Source: JBKPDV01 sp046728075
GTDB lineage: Bacteria > Acidobacteriota > Thermoanaerobaculia > UBA5066 > Gp7-AA6
Direction of reading: 5' to 3'
DNA length: 21,704 nt
NCBI GenBank assembly: GCA_046728075.1
Contig: JBKPDV010000260.1
Location: forward strand, 1 to 21,704
The notes under the pieces are model-generated. The model worked only from the letters and a program-made list of their open reading frames with translations, made no database searches and had not been told where the DNA came from. Positions 6,709 to 14,818 of the stretch are shown here, in pieces. A program made the position numbers and the translations under genes. How positions within the stretch are numbered: the first letter of the stretch is position 1; each line of letters starts with the position of its first letter.

Positions 6709-8568
6709 TCAAGGGATCGCCAGCATAAAGGCCGGCCACAGCTTGCGGGATCCCTTGCCGCCTCTGTCGGCTACCTGAAGAACCGTCGGTTCTTCCGTGG
6801 CCGTGCACTGGCCGCTCAGGAGGAGACGGCAGCGAGGACCCTCGAGCAGGACGGTGGCTCCCGGGAGCATCAAGTCTCGGCCCCCCAGAACGAAGACGCG
6901 CTTGGGCGAATCCCAGATCTGCAGGAATGCGTCGGCCGTCAGAAAAAGCTCCGGGGCGTCGCCGCGGCGAAAACCAAAGCGCAGCTCCGGGCCTGGTCCT
7001 CCGAGGACCTCGGTCGATCGGCCAGTGTAGAACGTGATTCCGCACGCCTCCTCGTAGTTTTCGGCCACCACCAGCCGGGAGTCGGGGGCCCAATTCCGGC
7101 GGACGATCGCGGCGGCCGCTCGCTGAGAACGATCCTCGGCCACGAGCCGCATCCCTCCATCCGCCAGACCGAGGATGGGCACGGCGCCGGCGACCCAGAG
7201 CGCAAGCGCGAGCCGCCGGCGTTCCGCCCGCAACGCGAGGAGAGTCGTTGTACCCAGCAACAGGAGAACGATCGGAAAGGGCCGGGCCCTTCGAAGCATC
7301 TCGGCCCCAAAGACCATGGCGCTGCCAGGGTGCTCGAGGAAGTACTCGCGGTAGTAGCCGTCGAGATAGGAAACCAGGCCGGTCAGCTCGGCCGAGCCAT
7401 TCCTCGCCGAGAGAAACACAATCGGGACCGCGACCAACCCGATTCCCGCCACGATGAGCCCGGGTACGAGGATGGCCCGAGTTCGCCGCCCGCTGATCAG
7501 GAATCTCCGCCAACCGGATCCCAAAATCACCGCCAGCGCCGGAAAAGCCGGGAGCGCGTAGTACTCCATCCGAGAACCGGTCAGCGTGAAGAAGAGCAGA
7601 ATCCCGATCGACCAGATCCAGGGGAGCGCCAGTCTTCGACGCCACCGCCCCGCGCGACGAGGCAGCGCGCCCGGAAGAAACAGAAACCAGGGAAACAGCC
7701 AGAGTAGTGTCGACGTCCAGAAGGCGGGCACGGAAAGAGGCGTGTAGTTGATCGGATCGCGGCGGCCCAGGAATCGAGCAATCTGCTCGTTGACGAAATA
7801 GAACCGAAGGAACGCGGGGTCCTGCCAGGCCAGAAGAATGTGCCAGGGCAGGAAGACCATGGCAACGATCGCGATGCCAAGCCACGGGCGCAGCCGGGCA
7901 ACGAAACCCCGGCCGCCGAGAAAGAACGCGTATCCGGCGGCCGCGGCGAAGGGGAAAAGAAGCCCGATCAGTCCTTTGGTCAATCCGGCCAGGGAAGCCG
8001 CCAGGTAAAACATCAGGGGCCCAGCAATCGAAACCGGCCGGCGGGTCATCCTCGCCAAGCCCAGGAGCGAAACGCTCAACCAGAAAACGAGCAACGTATC
8101 GGTGAAGAGAAAACGACCGAAGAGAAAGGGGCCAAGTGAGGTCGCGTAGATCAGGGCGGCAACCGGGGCGGTCTTTCTTCCGGCCAGTTCCAAGGCCAGA
8201 AGAAAGGTGGCCAGGACCGTCCCGATGTAGGCCAGGGCGCTGGGCAGCCGAGAGGCAAACTCGGTGAACCCGAAGAGCCAGTACGAGGCCGCAACCGTCC
8301 AATAGGTCAGCGGCGGCTTCTCGTAGTAGCGGGCGTGATTGAAGTGAGGCTGAATCCAGTCGCCGCTCTCGAGCATCTCTCGGGCGATGAGCGCATAGCG
8401 GGCCTCGGCCGGGCTGATCAATGGACGCGCGCCGAGACCCGAAAAAGCGAGAACCGCGGCCAGAAGCAGGCATCCGGCCAACGAGGCAACGAATGACTGT
8501 CGAGATCCGCTGTTCGGCCGGGCGACCAGGCTGGGGACCTCGGGAAGCCGCGCTACGACGGCCTGCAT
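6709..8568 (-). CDS. ArnT/GT39-family membrane glycosyltransferase
   Basis: This is an integral inner-membrane protein of about 619 residues with many hydrophobic segments in its first two thirds and a soluble periplasmic C-terminal domain. The first periplasmic loop carries the family signature: PAEARYA (53-59, Glu55 and Arg57), GDWIQP (69-74) and YYEKPPLTYW (81-90), as in ArnT and protein mannosyltransferases that move a sugar from a polyprenyl-phosphate donor. ATG 8568 overlaps the upstream methyltransferase by 16 bp; an earlier start at 8610 is possible but would be an Arg-rich extension. It is the last gene of the carbamoyltransferase operon and could glycosylate lipid A-like lipids, a glycan or a protein; the acceptor is unknown. 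Confidence 0.87.
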   Translation of the reverse strand: MQAVVARLPEVPSLVARPNSGSRQSFVASLAGCLLLAAVLAFSGLGARPLISPAEARYALIAREMLESGDWIQPHFNHARYYEKPPLTYWTVAASYWLFGFTEFASRLPSALAYIGTVLATFLLALELAGRKTAPVAALIYATSLGPFLFGRFLFTDTLLVFWLSVSLLGLARMTRRPVSIAGPLMFYLAASLAGLTKGLIGLLFPFAAAAGYAFFLGGRGFVARLRPWLGIAIVAMVFLPWHILLAWQDPAFLRFYFVNEQIARFLGRRDPINYTPLSVPAFWTSTLLWLFPWFLFLPGALPRRAGRWRRRLALPWIWSIGILLFFTLTGSRMEYYALPAFPALAVILGSGWRRFLISGRRTRAILVPGLIVAGIGLVAVPIVFLSARNGSAELTGLVSYLDGYYREYFLEHPGSAMVFGAEMLRRARPFPIVLLLLGTTTLLALRAERRRLALALWVAGAVPILGLADGGMRLVAEDRSQRAAAAIVRRNWAPDSRLVVAENYEEACGITFYTGRSTEVLGGPGPELRFGFRRGDAPELFLTADAFLQIWDSPKRVFVLGGRDLMLPGATVLLEGPRCRLLLSGQCTATEEPTVLQVADRGGKGSRKLWPAFMLAIP

Positions 8569-9512
8569 CCGACGGTCGCGAAAACGCCCCCTTCGCCGCC
8601 GAGAGCGCACATCCAGGAAATCTGCGCGATCAGGGCCTCCAGCGCCCAGTCGTCTTCCGACTGCGCGAAGAGCTCGTCCGACTCGCCGGCGAGCAGGGCG
8701 CTAGGGAATGCGCGCAAGTACTCGACTCCATTTTCGCGGAACCAGCCCTGCACCTCGCTCAGGGTGTGTCGGTGCTCCTCGATGTGGTGGTACTGGTCGC
8801 GCAGCCACGCCTCGCGTCGGTCCGGTTCGGCGCGACGGTCATTCAAGACAGGATCCCAGGGGATCCAGCGATAGCCGGTCAGGCGGGCCACGGCGCGCCG
8901 CAAGCGCATCGGCAGACGCGCGTAGGCGTTGTAGAGGCCGATCACCAGCACGCCGCCCGGCCGGACGAGGCGCGCGACCGAAGCGAAGGAGGCCCGAGGA
9001 TCGGGCGTGTGGTGCAGCACGCCCGAACAGATGACCACGTCGAACGCCCCGCGGGAGAGGCCCGGCTTGCGAAGATCGGTCTCTACGAAATAGACGTCGC
9101 TCAATCCGTAGCGGACGGCCGCCCCGCGCGCCAGTTCGAGTGAAGGACGCGCCAGATCAACGCCCACGACCGTGCGGTCGGCGCTCGCCAGAAAGAGGCT
9201 CAACTGGCCGGTCCCGCAGCCGAGCTCCAGCACGAGCGCGTCGCCCGGAATCGATTCGTTCAACCGCCGCGCGAACTCGCTCCGGGCGGCTCGGGCGCGC
9301 AGCGCCGAGAGGCTGTCGCGCGGCGGGTAACCCGGGAAAGGCGCGCGCGCGTAGAACTGGCGCACCTGCTCCGTCCGGGCATCCGAAGGAATTCGAAGAT
9401 CGGGAATCCCGGCCGGAGCGTAATACTGCTGACCGCACGCGGCGCAGCGCAGTTGGGTCAGGGCGCCACCGTCGCAACGCGGGCAGGCCAGAAGATCCTC
9501 AAAAGATGGCAT
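8553..9512 (-). CDS. Methyltransferase with N-terminal zinc ribbon
   Basis: This is a 319-residue protein. Residues 1-45 form a Trm112-like zinc ribbon (Cys10, Cys13, Cys23, Cys26) ending in GIPDLR. A class I SAM methyltransferase domain follows, with motif I VLELGCGTGQ (94-103), the acidic strand-2 end VVGVDLA (115-121), and the CSGVLHHTPDP loop after strand 4. Its start overlaps the DUF5989 gene by 14 bp and its end overlaps the glycosyltransferase, so it is embedded in the operon. The HHIEEHRHTLSEVQGWF region near the C-terminus is common in methyltransferases of polysaccharide and natural-product clusters. The substrate is not evident. Confidence 0.85.
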   Translation of the reverse strand: MPSFEDLLACPRCDGGALTQLRCAACGQQYYAPAGIPDLRIPSDARTEQVRQFYARAPFPGYPPRDSLSALRARAARSEFARRLNESIPGDALVLELGCGTGQLSLFLASADRTVVGVDLARPSLELARGAAVRYGLSDVYFVETDLRKPGLSRGAFDVVICSGVLHHTPDPRASFASVARLVRPGGVLVIGLYNAYARLPMRLRRAVARLTGYRWIPWDPVLNDRRAEPDRREAWLRDQYHHIEEHRHTLSEVQGWFRENGVEYLRAFPSALLAGESDELFAQSEDDWALEALIAQISWMCALGGEGGVFATVGCRPS

Positions 9513-9711
9513 AGATAAACGGCGCCAGCGCCTCGACGGCGGCTGCCATCACCAGCACCAGTCCCGTCACGCAGAGAAAGACGAGCAGCGGCACCATCCA
9601 CTTGCGCCCCGATTCGCTGCGCCAGAGTCCGCGCGCGCCCTCCGCGATCGTGGGGAAGGCGCTTCCCAGGATCAGCAACGTTCGCGTCAGCTTGCCCCGG
9701 CGCCGGATCAT
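9499..9711 (-). CDS. DUF5989 (SxtK-like) small membrane protein
   Basis: This 70-residue protein has a basic N-terminus, one transmembrane helix (about 38-58) and the C-terminal signature APFIYAIF. These are features of the small DUF5989 proteins encoded beside O-carbamoyltransferases, for which SxtK of the saxitoxin cluster is the counterpart. Its ATG overlaps the carbamoyltransferase stop as ATGA and its end overlaps the methyltransferase. The function is unknown; a membrane anchor or adaptor for the carbamoyltransferase is an inference from constant association. Confidence 0.8.
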   Translation of the reverse strand: MIRRRGKLTRTLLILGSAFPTIAEGARGLWRSESGRKWMVPLLVFLCVTGLVLVMAAAVEALAPFIYAIF

Positions 9712-11477
9712 GCGACGGCCTCGGGCGCGACCTGCGCCGCGCGCGGCTTGGCGACGATCGTTTGGCCCGCGACTAAGAGATCGATGCCGGAACGGCGAAA
9801 GGTCGAATACCCCTCGACGGCGCGGTTGACGATCGGGTCACCGGCCAGGTTGAAGCTCGTGTTGAGCAGCACGGGAATGCCGGTCAAGGCGCCGTACGCT
9901 TCCAACAGCGCGTGGAACTGCGGGGCCATCTTCCGATCCACCGTTTGCACGCGCGCGGTTCCATCGACGTGCGTGACCGCAGCGAGCCGCTCGCGCCACT
10001 CGGGCTTGACCGGAAAGACCCCCGACATGAAACGCCCGAGGCGCGTGCCGCCGGGCGGCAGATCGAAGAAGCGCTCCGCCTGCTCGATCGGGACCGCGGG
10101 CGCGAAGGGTCGGAATTCCTCCCGGTACTTGATACTGCGATTGAGCCGGTCGCGCGTTTCCACGCTGTGCGGCGCGGCAAGAATGCTGCGGTTGCCGAGC
10201 GCGCGCGGACCGAGCTCGGTCGAGCCCTGCATCCAGCCCACGATGCGGCCTCGAGCGAGCTCGCGAGCGACCTGGTCGGTGACCGCCGATTCGCGCGCCA
10301 GTTCCTGGAGCTCGAGCCCATCCTCCCGGGCGAGGCGGGCGAGCTCCTGTGCGTCGATCGACGGTCCCCAGTAGGGATGATCGGGCACTTCGCGATGAGG
10401 CTGGCGGAAGTGCAGCCGGTCCGCCGCCAGGGCGGCGCCCAGAGCGCAACCGGCGTCGCCGGGAGCAGAAGGAACGTAAACGTTGCGAAAACCTGACTCG
10501 CGCAGGATGCGCGCATTGGCGCAGCCGTTCAACGCCACTCCGCCGCCCAGACACAGATCCTCGAGCTCCGTTTCGCGCTGCAGCGAGCGCGCCAGATCGA
10601 CCAGAATGTCCTCCAGCACCCGCTGCACGCTGGCCGCGATATCGGCGTAGCGCCGCCCCTCCGGCGTCGCGAGATCGATCGGATCGAACGGATCGCGCGG
10701 CGGCCCGAGCTCCGAGAGGAACCGATTGGAGAAGCTTCGCCGCGCGCCCTCGTGAAACTCGAAATAGGAGAGATCCAGAGCCAGGGCACCGTCGGGGGTG
10801 CGTCGCACCATTTTGCGCACTTGAGGCTCGAAGGAGGGCTTTCCGTAGGAAGCGAGTCCCATGACCTTGTACTCGCCTTCGTTGACGGGAAAGCCGAGGA
10901 ACGCCGTGAAGGTCGAATAGAGCATTCCCAGCGAGTGCGGGAAGTGGAGCTCCCGCAGAAGCTCCAGGCGGACGGCGCCATCGTCGCCGATGGAGCCGCG
11001 GCCGAGCGACAGCGTGGCCCATTCGCCCACACCGTCCGCGGTCAGGATGGCAGCCTGCCTGGTCGGCGCGGTCAGGAAGGCCGCCGCCGCGTGCGACTGG
11101 TGGTGCTCGGTGAAAAGGATCCGATTGCTGCGCACACCGAGTTGCGAGGAGATGATGCCCTTGACCCAGAGTTTGCCGCCAAGCGAGTTCTTCATGGCGC
11201 GCGGAAAGCTGTGCCAGGTTCGAGGAAAGCCGCGCAGGGCCATCGTCAGGATGCGTTCGAACTTGAGCATCGGCTTCTCATAGAAGACGACCGCGTCGAG
11301 CTCGCTCGGGTCGAGCCCGGCGTGATCGAGGCACCACTCGATCGCCGCGAGAGGGAACGACGCGTCGTTCTTCCGTCGGGAGAGGCGCTCCTCCTGGATC
11401 GCGCAGACCGGGAAGCCGTCCACGAGCAGGGCCGCCGCCGAATCGTGGTAGTGCGCCGAGATGCCGAGAATACGCAT
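9708..11477 (-). CDS. Carbamoyltransferase, NodU/CmcH/TobZ/SxtI family
   Basis: This 589-residue O-carbamoyltransferase makes carbamoyl-adenylate from carbamoyl phosphate and ATP and moves the carbamoyl group to a hydroxyl. The N-terminal Kae1-like domain begins MRILGISAHYHDSAAALL and includes the metal-binding EHHQSHAAAAF (124-134), NEGEYKVMGLASYG (199-212) and GGGVALNGCAN (311-321). The C-terminal YrdC-like domain has GSTELGPRALGNRSI (418-432), KYREEFRPFAP (450-460) and LLNTSFN (537-543). ATG 11477 shares one base with the diiron-protein stop (TGATG); the longer frame to 11681 is read through that gene and is rejected. The neighbours (DUF5989, SGNH hydrolase, glycosyltransferase) suggest carbamoylation of a sugar or secreted metabolite. 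Confidence 0.95.
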   Translation of the reverse strand: MRILGISAHYHDSAAALLVDGFPVCAIQEERLSRRKNDASFPLAAIEWCLDHAGLDPSELDAVVFYEKPMLKFERILTMALRGFPRTWHSFPRAMKNSLGGKLWVKGIISSQLGVRSNRILFTEHHQSHAAAAFLTAPTRQAAILTADGVGEWATLSLGRGSIGDDGAVRLELLRELHFPHSLGMLYSTFTAFLGFPVNEGEYKVMGLASYGKPSFEPQVRKMVRRTPDGALALDLSYFEFHEGARRSFSNRFLSELGPPRDPFDPIDLATPEGRRYADIAASVQRVLEDILVDLARSLQRETELEDLCLGGGVALNGCANARILRESGFRNVYVPSAPGDAGCALGAALAADRLHFRQPHREVPDHPYWGPSIDAQELARLAREDGLELQELARESAVTDQVARELARGRIVGWMQGSTELGPRALGNRSILAAPHSVETRDRLNRSIKYREEFRPFAPAVPIEQAERFFDLPPGGTRLGRFMSGVFPVKPEWRERLAAVTHVDGTARVQTVDRKMAPQFHALLEAYGALTGIPVLLNTSFNLAGDPIVNRAVEGYSTFRRSGIDLLVAGQTIVAKPRAAQVAPEAVA

Positions 11478-12211
11478 CAGTACTGACCCTCCAGCGTCAG
11501 CCGCGACCGTGATGGAGAGAATCCGTCCGGCTCTCGGCGCGCCGCGCGCTTGGCGAGCGCGGCGAAGAGCGGCAGGATCACGAAGTACTGGATCGCGAGC
11601 ATCACGGTTCCCAGCAGACCGGCCACGGCGCTGGCGATCCTCAGGTAGGCCTTCCAGACTCTTCCCGCGCGCGCCTGCCACAGACGCAGCCCCTGTTGCC
11701 GGGGCGCCAGGCGCGCCAGCTGCTTGCGCGTATAGCTCATGTGGTACTCCTCGTCCTTCAGGATGCGTGCGAACACCGCTAGCGTCTGCGGATCGCCGTC
11801 GAGCACTCTCTCGTACACGACGAACCGTCCGGCGGCGGCCTTCTCCGACAAGTGCAGGAATGCCAGCAGCGTCTCATCGCTCTCCGATCCGACGTTCAGG
11901 TCATCGAGACCGCGCTCGCCCGGCGCGAGCCAGTTGGCCTCGAAGACGCGCGCGCGGGAGGAACCGAGCAGCTCCTGCCCACGGCGGCGGAAGAGGACCG
12001 CGTGCCGCTGCTCGTCGTCGGCGTGCCGCAGATACAAGCTTCTCAGTGACGAGTCGGACGTCAGCTCCGCGGCGCGGGTGATATCGCGGGCGCCGTCCGC
12101 CTCCGTCTCGGAGAAGCGCAGCAGCTTGCGCGCCCGGCGGTCCACATCCGACCAGACCCAGCGGTGCAACGGCACGAGAAGCAGATCAACGGTCGAAGGT
12201 GAGGCGCGCAT
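11477..12211 (-). CDS. Ferritin-like diiron protein with C-terminal membrane helix
   Basis: This is a 244-residue protein with a four-helix ferritin-like core carrying two ExxH motifs, Glu67-xx-His70 (DDEQRH) and Glu154-xx-His157 (DEEYH). Further carboxylates in helix 1 (Glu35/Glu37) and helix 3 (Glu123/Glu134) complete a likely diiron site of the COQ7/MiaE/rubrerythrin type. A hydrophobic segment at about 185-212 suggests membrane anchoring. It opens the minus-strand operon and overlaps the carbamoyltransferase start by one base. Diiron proteins of this fold hydroxylate or oxidise small molecules; one that creates the hydroxyl later carbamoylated would make sense, but that is speculation. 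Confidence 0.78.
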   Translation of the reverse strand: MRASPSTVDLLLVPLHRWVWSDVDRRARKLLRFSETEADGARDITRAAELTSDSSLRSLYLRHADDEQRHAVLFRRRGQELLGSSRARVFEANWLAPGERGLDDLNVGSESDETLLAFLHLSEKAAAGRFVVYERVLDGDPQTLAVFARILKDEEYHMSYTRKQLARLAPRQQGLRLWQARAGRVWKAYLRIASAVAGLLGTVMLAIQYFVILPLFAALAKRAARREPDGFSPSRSRLTLEGQY

Positions 12212-12240
12212 GCAGGCATCGCTCGATGCGAATTACCTGC
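12212..12240. promoter_or_regulatory. Nested inverted repeats before the diiron-protein gene
   Basis: GCATCG-CT-CGATGC (12216-12229) is a perfect 6-bp inverted repeat. It is flanked by a second pair, GCAGG (12212-12216) with CCTGC (12236-12240). It lies immediately upstream of the ATG at 12211, inside the 138-bp divergent region shared with the SGNH gene. It could be an operator or a 5' leader hairpin. The other start region contains a related CATCGATG (12345-12352). Confidence 0.45.
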
Positions 12241-12336
12241 CACGCTCGCAAAATGTCTTCGCTGTTTTAAGAACTCTTTACGTTCGATGAGGGCTTCGTC
12301 GCGGTCACAAATGTCACGACGCATGCCGGCGGCTGG

Positions 12337-12342
12337 TAGGCT
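12337..12342 (+). promoter_or_regulatory. Putative -10 box of the SGNH hydrolase gene (leaderless start)
   Basis: TAGGCT at 12337-12342 is followed by a 7-bp spacer and ATG 12350. There is no Shine-Dalgarno. This is the third gene in the window with a TANNNT box so close to the start that the transcript would begin at the start codon. A direct repeat of GTCAC (12304-12308 and 12313-12317) lies just upstream, around the expected -35 position. Confidence 0.45.
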
Positions 12343-12349
12343 CGCATCG

Positions 12350-13531
12350 ATGTTTCGGCGGACCGTCGGACTCTTGATCGCCGCGCCCGCCGTTGCCCTT
12401 CTCTGGTTCGCGGCGATCTCCAACCGCGCGTGGTTCGAGCGCCATGTCGTCGTACCTGCCTACCGGCTTCCGCCTCCCGCCTGGACGCTGCCGGCGCTGC
12501 GCATCACCGCGATCGCGCTCGGCCTCGGCCTCCTGGCCTGCGCGGCCGCCGCGGGCCGGCGGGCGACCGCGGGGAGTGTGGCTCGAGTCGTCGTCGCGGT
12601 GATTCTCTCGATCTGCGTCTCCGAGCTCGTTCTGCGATTCTTTCAGAGGCCAGAGCCTCAGATGCCCAACCCTCGCCTCGAGTGGATTCTCGGCGTGGAA
12701 GATCCGCGCACCGGATGGGTGTTTGTGCCCAACCGAACCATGGTCCTGCCCCCTCGCGGGACACAGCGCCGCGCGCTCTATGCGATCGACGCGCACGGCG
12801 ATCGCGCTTCTTCGCAGGATTGGATCGAAGACCCGCAGGCGCTCACTGTCCTGATTACAGGCGAGTCGACCGCGGTCGGCCACGGACTCCAATGGGAAGA
12901 GACTTTCGCGGCGAAGCTCGCCCGGATGCTGCGCCTTCAGGTCGTCAATGTCGCGGAGGGCGGCTACGGCAGCGATCAGGCTCACCTGCGCGCGGTCGAC
13001 GCGCTGCGGCGTTTCGCCCACCCTGTCGCCGTAGTGACGCTCGTGCTGCCGGTCCAGCTCCACCGCAACGTCCAGGATGACCGTTCCCGTCTGGTTGTCC
13101 GCGACGGCGCTCTGGTCGTCGAGCCGAAATCGCGCTCGCCGTTCCGGCTGCGGCAGGTCTTCGTCGATGAGATCCCCTATCTGAGCGAGGCTCGACTCCA
13201 GCGAAGTCTCGATCTCACACGAAAAATCCTCCACGCCACCGCCGAAGCGGCGCGCGCGCGGGGAGCCGTCCCCCTCTTCGTCATGCCGAGCATCGGCCCC
13301 ACCCGGCCCCTCGACGCGCACCCGGAAGCCTTCGTCGTCCACGCCCTTCTAGACGACCTGCCTCATGTCATCGTCGACATCGACCCCGCGCACCTGATTC
13401 CCCGCGACGGCCATCCCGATGCCTTCGCCGCAACCCAGATCGCCGACGCCATCGCTACGGCATTAGCCCCCGTTCTTGCTCGGGGAAATCGTCCCCAGAA
13501 CGACCTCCCTCTCGCCTCGCCGAACCCGTAA
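12350..13531 (+). CDS. SGNH/GDSL hydrolase with N-terminal membrane helices (SxtL-like)
   Basis: This is a 393-residue protein. Three hydrophobic segments (about 5-24, 50-68 and 77-95) anchor it in the inner membrane. The rest is an SGNH-hydrolase domain: a pre-domain DPRTGWVFVPNR (118-129), block I ITGESTAVG with nucleophile Ser173, a glycine loop AEGGYGSDQ (202-210) and block V DGHPD with His355. Such domains add or remove acyl groups on glycans. ATG 12350 is chosen from the -10 box; an earlier in-frame ATG at 12287 would include the promoter. It is divergent from the carbamoyltransferase operon, and SGNH proteins are regular partners of O-carbamoyltransferases (SxtL). The product is probably a periplasmic acyl or carbamoyl esterase or transferase. 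Confidence 0.83.
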   Translation: MFRRTVGLLIAAPAVALLWFAAISNRAWFERHVVVPAYRLPPPAWTLPALRITAIALGLGLLACAAAAGRRATAGSVARVVVAVILSICVSELVLRFFQRPEPQMPNPRLEWILGVEDPRTGWVFVPNRTMVLPPRGTQRRALYAIDAHGDRASSQDWIEDPQALTVLITGESTAVGHGLQWEETFAAKLARMLRLQVVNVAEGGYGSDQAHLRAVDALRRFAHPVAVVTLVLPVQLHRNVQDDRSRLVVRDGALVVEPKSRSPFRLRQVFVDEIPYLSEARLQRSLDLTRKILHATAEAARARGAVPLFVMPSIGPTRPLDAHPEAFVVHALLDDLPHVIVDIDPAHLIPRDGHPDAFAATQIADAIATALAPVLARGNRPQNDLPLASPNP

Positions 13532-13545
13532 CAGTCCGGGTCGCG

Positions 13546-13578
13546 GCGCGCGAAGTTTCCCCGAGAGAGGACGCGCGC
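13546..13578. terminator. Possible bidirectional hairpin between convergent genes
   Basis: GCGCGCG (13546-13552) pairs with CGCGCGC (13572-13578) across a 19-nt loop, in the 63-bp gap between the SGNH gene and the convergent ABC permease. There is no T-run on either side, so it is only a candidate terminator. Confidence 0.3.
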
Positions 13579-13594
13579 AGAGCGGAGCGACGTG

Positions 13595-14818
13595 CTAGAT
13601 ATGCGCCAGCGCCTCGACGATCGACATGCGCGAGGCTTTCCTCGCTGGGAAATAGGACGCGATCGCCATCGTGGCGACCATTGCGACGAGGCCCGCGGCA
13701 TAGGCCAGCGGGTAGAAGCGGACGTGGATCGGCATCCCGTGCGTCGCTCCCGGCGGAGGCGGCAGGATGATGCCCGATGCGTTCAACGCCGCGCGGATCA
13801 CGAGGGCCAAGAGCATGCCGGCGATGCAGCCCGCGAACGCGAGCGCGATCCCCTCCACCAGAAACATCTTCAGGACTCCCGCGGGACGCGTCCCGATCGC
13901 CCGAAGAGTGCCGATCTCGCGCGTGCGTTCGCTGACTGCCATCGTCATGACGATCGCCGCGGAAAGAATCACGATGATGACGAGCACGGCTCCGACGAAA
14001 CCAAAGATGCCGATGTAGAGCAGCTTCACCTGCTCGTAGAACGTGGCGAGCTCCCTCCAATGACGGATCGCGACGTCGTAACCCGCCTTGTGCAGAGCGT
14101 CTTCGAGAGCGCGGGCCACCGCATTCTCGTTCGTGCCGGGCGACAAGAAGACTACGAGCTTCGAGACGATCTCCGAGCTCTGGAGGAGGCGCCACACCAG
14201 CCCGATGCCGGCGGCGAGGTAACGGTCGTTCAGCTCCTTGATTCGGACGTCCGCGAGGCCGACCACGATCCCGTCCACGGCGTTCAACGAGCCATCGGGC
14301 GTGGTGGACATCAGGGTCACGCGATCGCCCACCTTCACTCCCAGCGCCGAAGCGAGGCCGGTGCCGAGCAGAACACCATCGCCTCCGTCGCCCGAGAGGA
14401 AGCTCCCGGCCGTGATCAGCTCCCTGGCGTAAGTGGCCGCTGCCTCCGGCTCCGGGTCGACCGCGACCCCGAGGAACGGCACCGATTTGCTCCCATTGGT
14501 CGCGAGCCCCACGAAGTCGATTCGAGGCAGGACGGATGAGACGCCGGGGACGCGGGCGGCAATGCCCCGAGCCCGGGCGGCGTCATGCAGGCCAAACTCG
14601 AGCGTCGTCTCTTCGTTGCGCGCGATCGCGCGCCGGTCCACGATCTGAAGCTGCCCCACCGATCGGATCGTTCCTTCCTGGAGCCCCTCGAAGGACTGGG
14701 CAATGAACCCCCCGGCCAGCGCGAACGCCGCAAAACCGAACGCCACGACTGCCCCGAGCAGGCCGGTGCGGCGCCTCTGGCGCGCGAGGTTGCGCAGCGC
14801 GAGCGCGAACGGGTTCAT
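13595..14818 (-). CDS. ABC transporter permease, FtsX/MacB/LolC family
   Basis: This 407-residue inner-membrane permease has the MacB-type layout: one N-terminal helix (about 19-39), a large periplasmic domain (about 45-260) and three C-terminal helices (about 268-293, 322-343 and 369-391). The cytoplasmic coupling segment SERTREIGTLRAIG follows helix 2, and the protein ends FPARKASRMSIVEAL, a family hallmark. Its ATG overlaps the ATPase stop (ATGA). Such systems use mechanotransmission to move lipoproteins, peptides or other envelope substrates. Only one permease gene and no membrane-fusion protein is present, so it should work as a homodimer; the substrate is not evident. Confidence 0.9.
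   Translation of the reverse strand: MNPFALALRNLARQRRRTGLLGAVVAFGFAAFALAGGFIAQSFEGLQEGTIRSVGQLQIVDRRAIARNEETTLEFGLHDAARARGIAARVPGVSSVLPRIDFVGLATNGSKSVPFLGVAVDPEPEAAATYARELITAGSFLSGDGGDGVLLGTGLASALGVKVGDRVTLMSTTPDGSLNAVDGIVVGLADVRIKELNDRYLAAGIGLVWRLLQSSEIVSKLVVFLSPGTNENAVARALEDALHKAGYDVAIRHWRELATFYEQVKLLYIGIFGFVGAVLVIIVILSAAIVMTMAVSERTREIGTLRAIGTRPAGVLKMFLVEGIALAFAGCIAGMLLALVIRAALNASGIILPPPPGATHGMPIHVRFYPLAYAAGLVAMVATMAIASYFPARKASRMSIVEALAHI

Noticed and set aside
6656..8473. 605-codon minus-strand frame overlapping the glycosyltransferase in another frame
   Set aside because: Same-strand shadow; the frame at 6709-8568 carries the GT39 motifs and membrane segments, while this one is Arg/Gly/Ser-rich noise.
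9708..11681. Longer carbamoyltransferase start (11681)
   Set aside because: The extra 68 codons lie inside the diiron-protein gene and are non-homologous; ATG 11477 begins with the canonical MRILGISAHYHD.
13574..13593. Similarity of GCGCAGAGCGGAGCGACG to 138-155 (GCGCAGCGCGGAGCGACG) as a dispersed repeat
   Set aside because: Short, low-complexity and GC-rich; two loose matches in one window cannot be separated from compositional bias.
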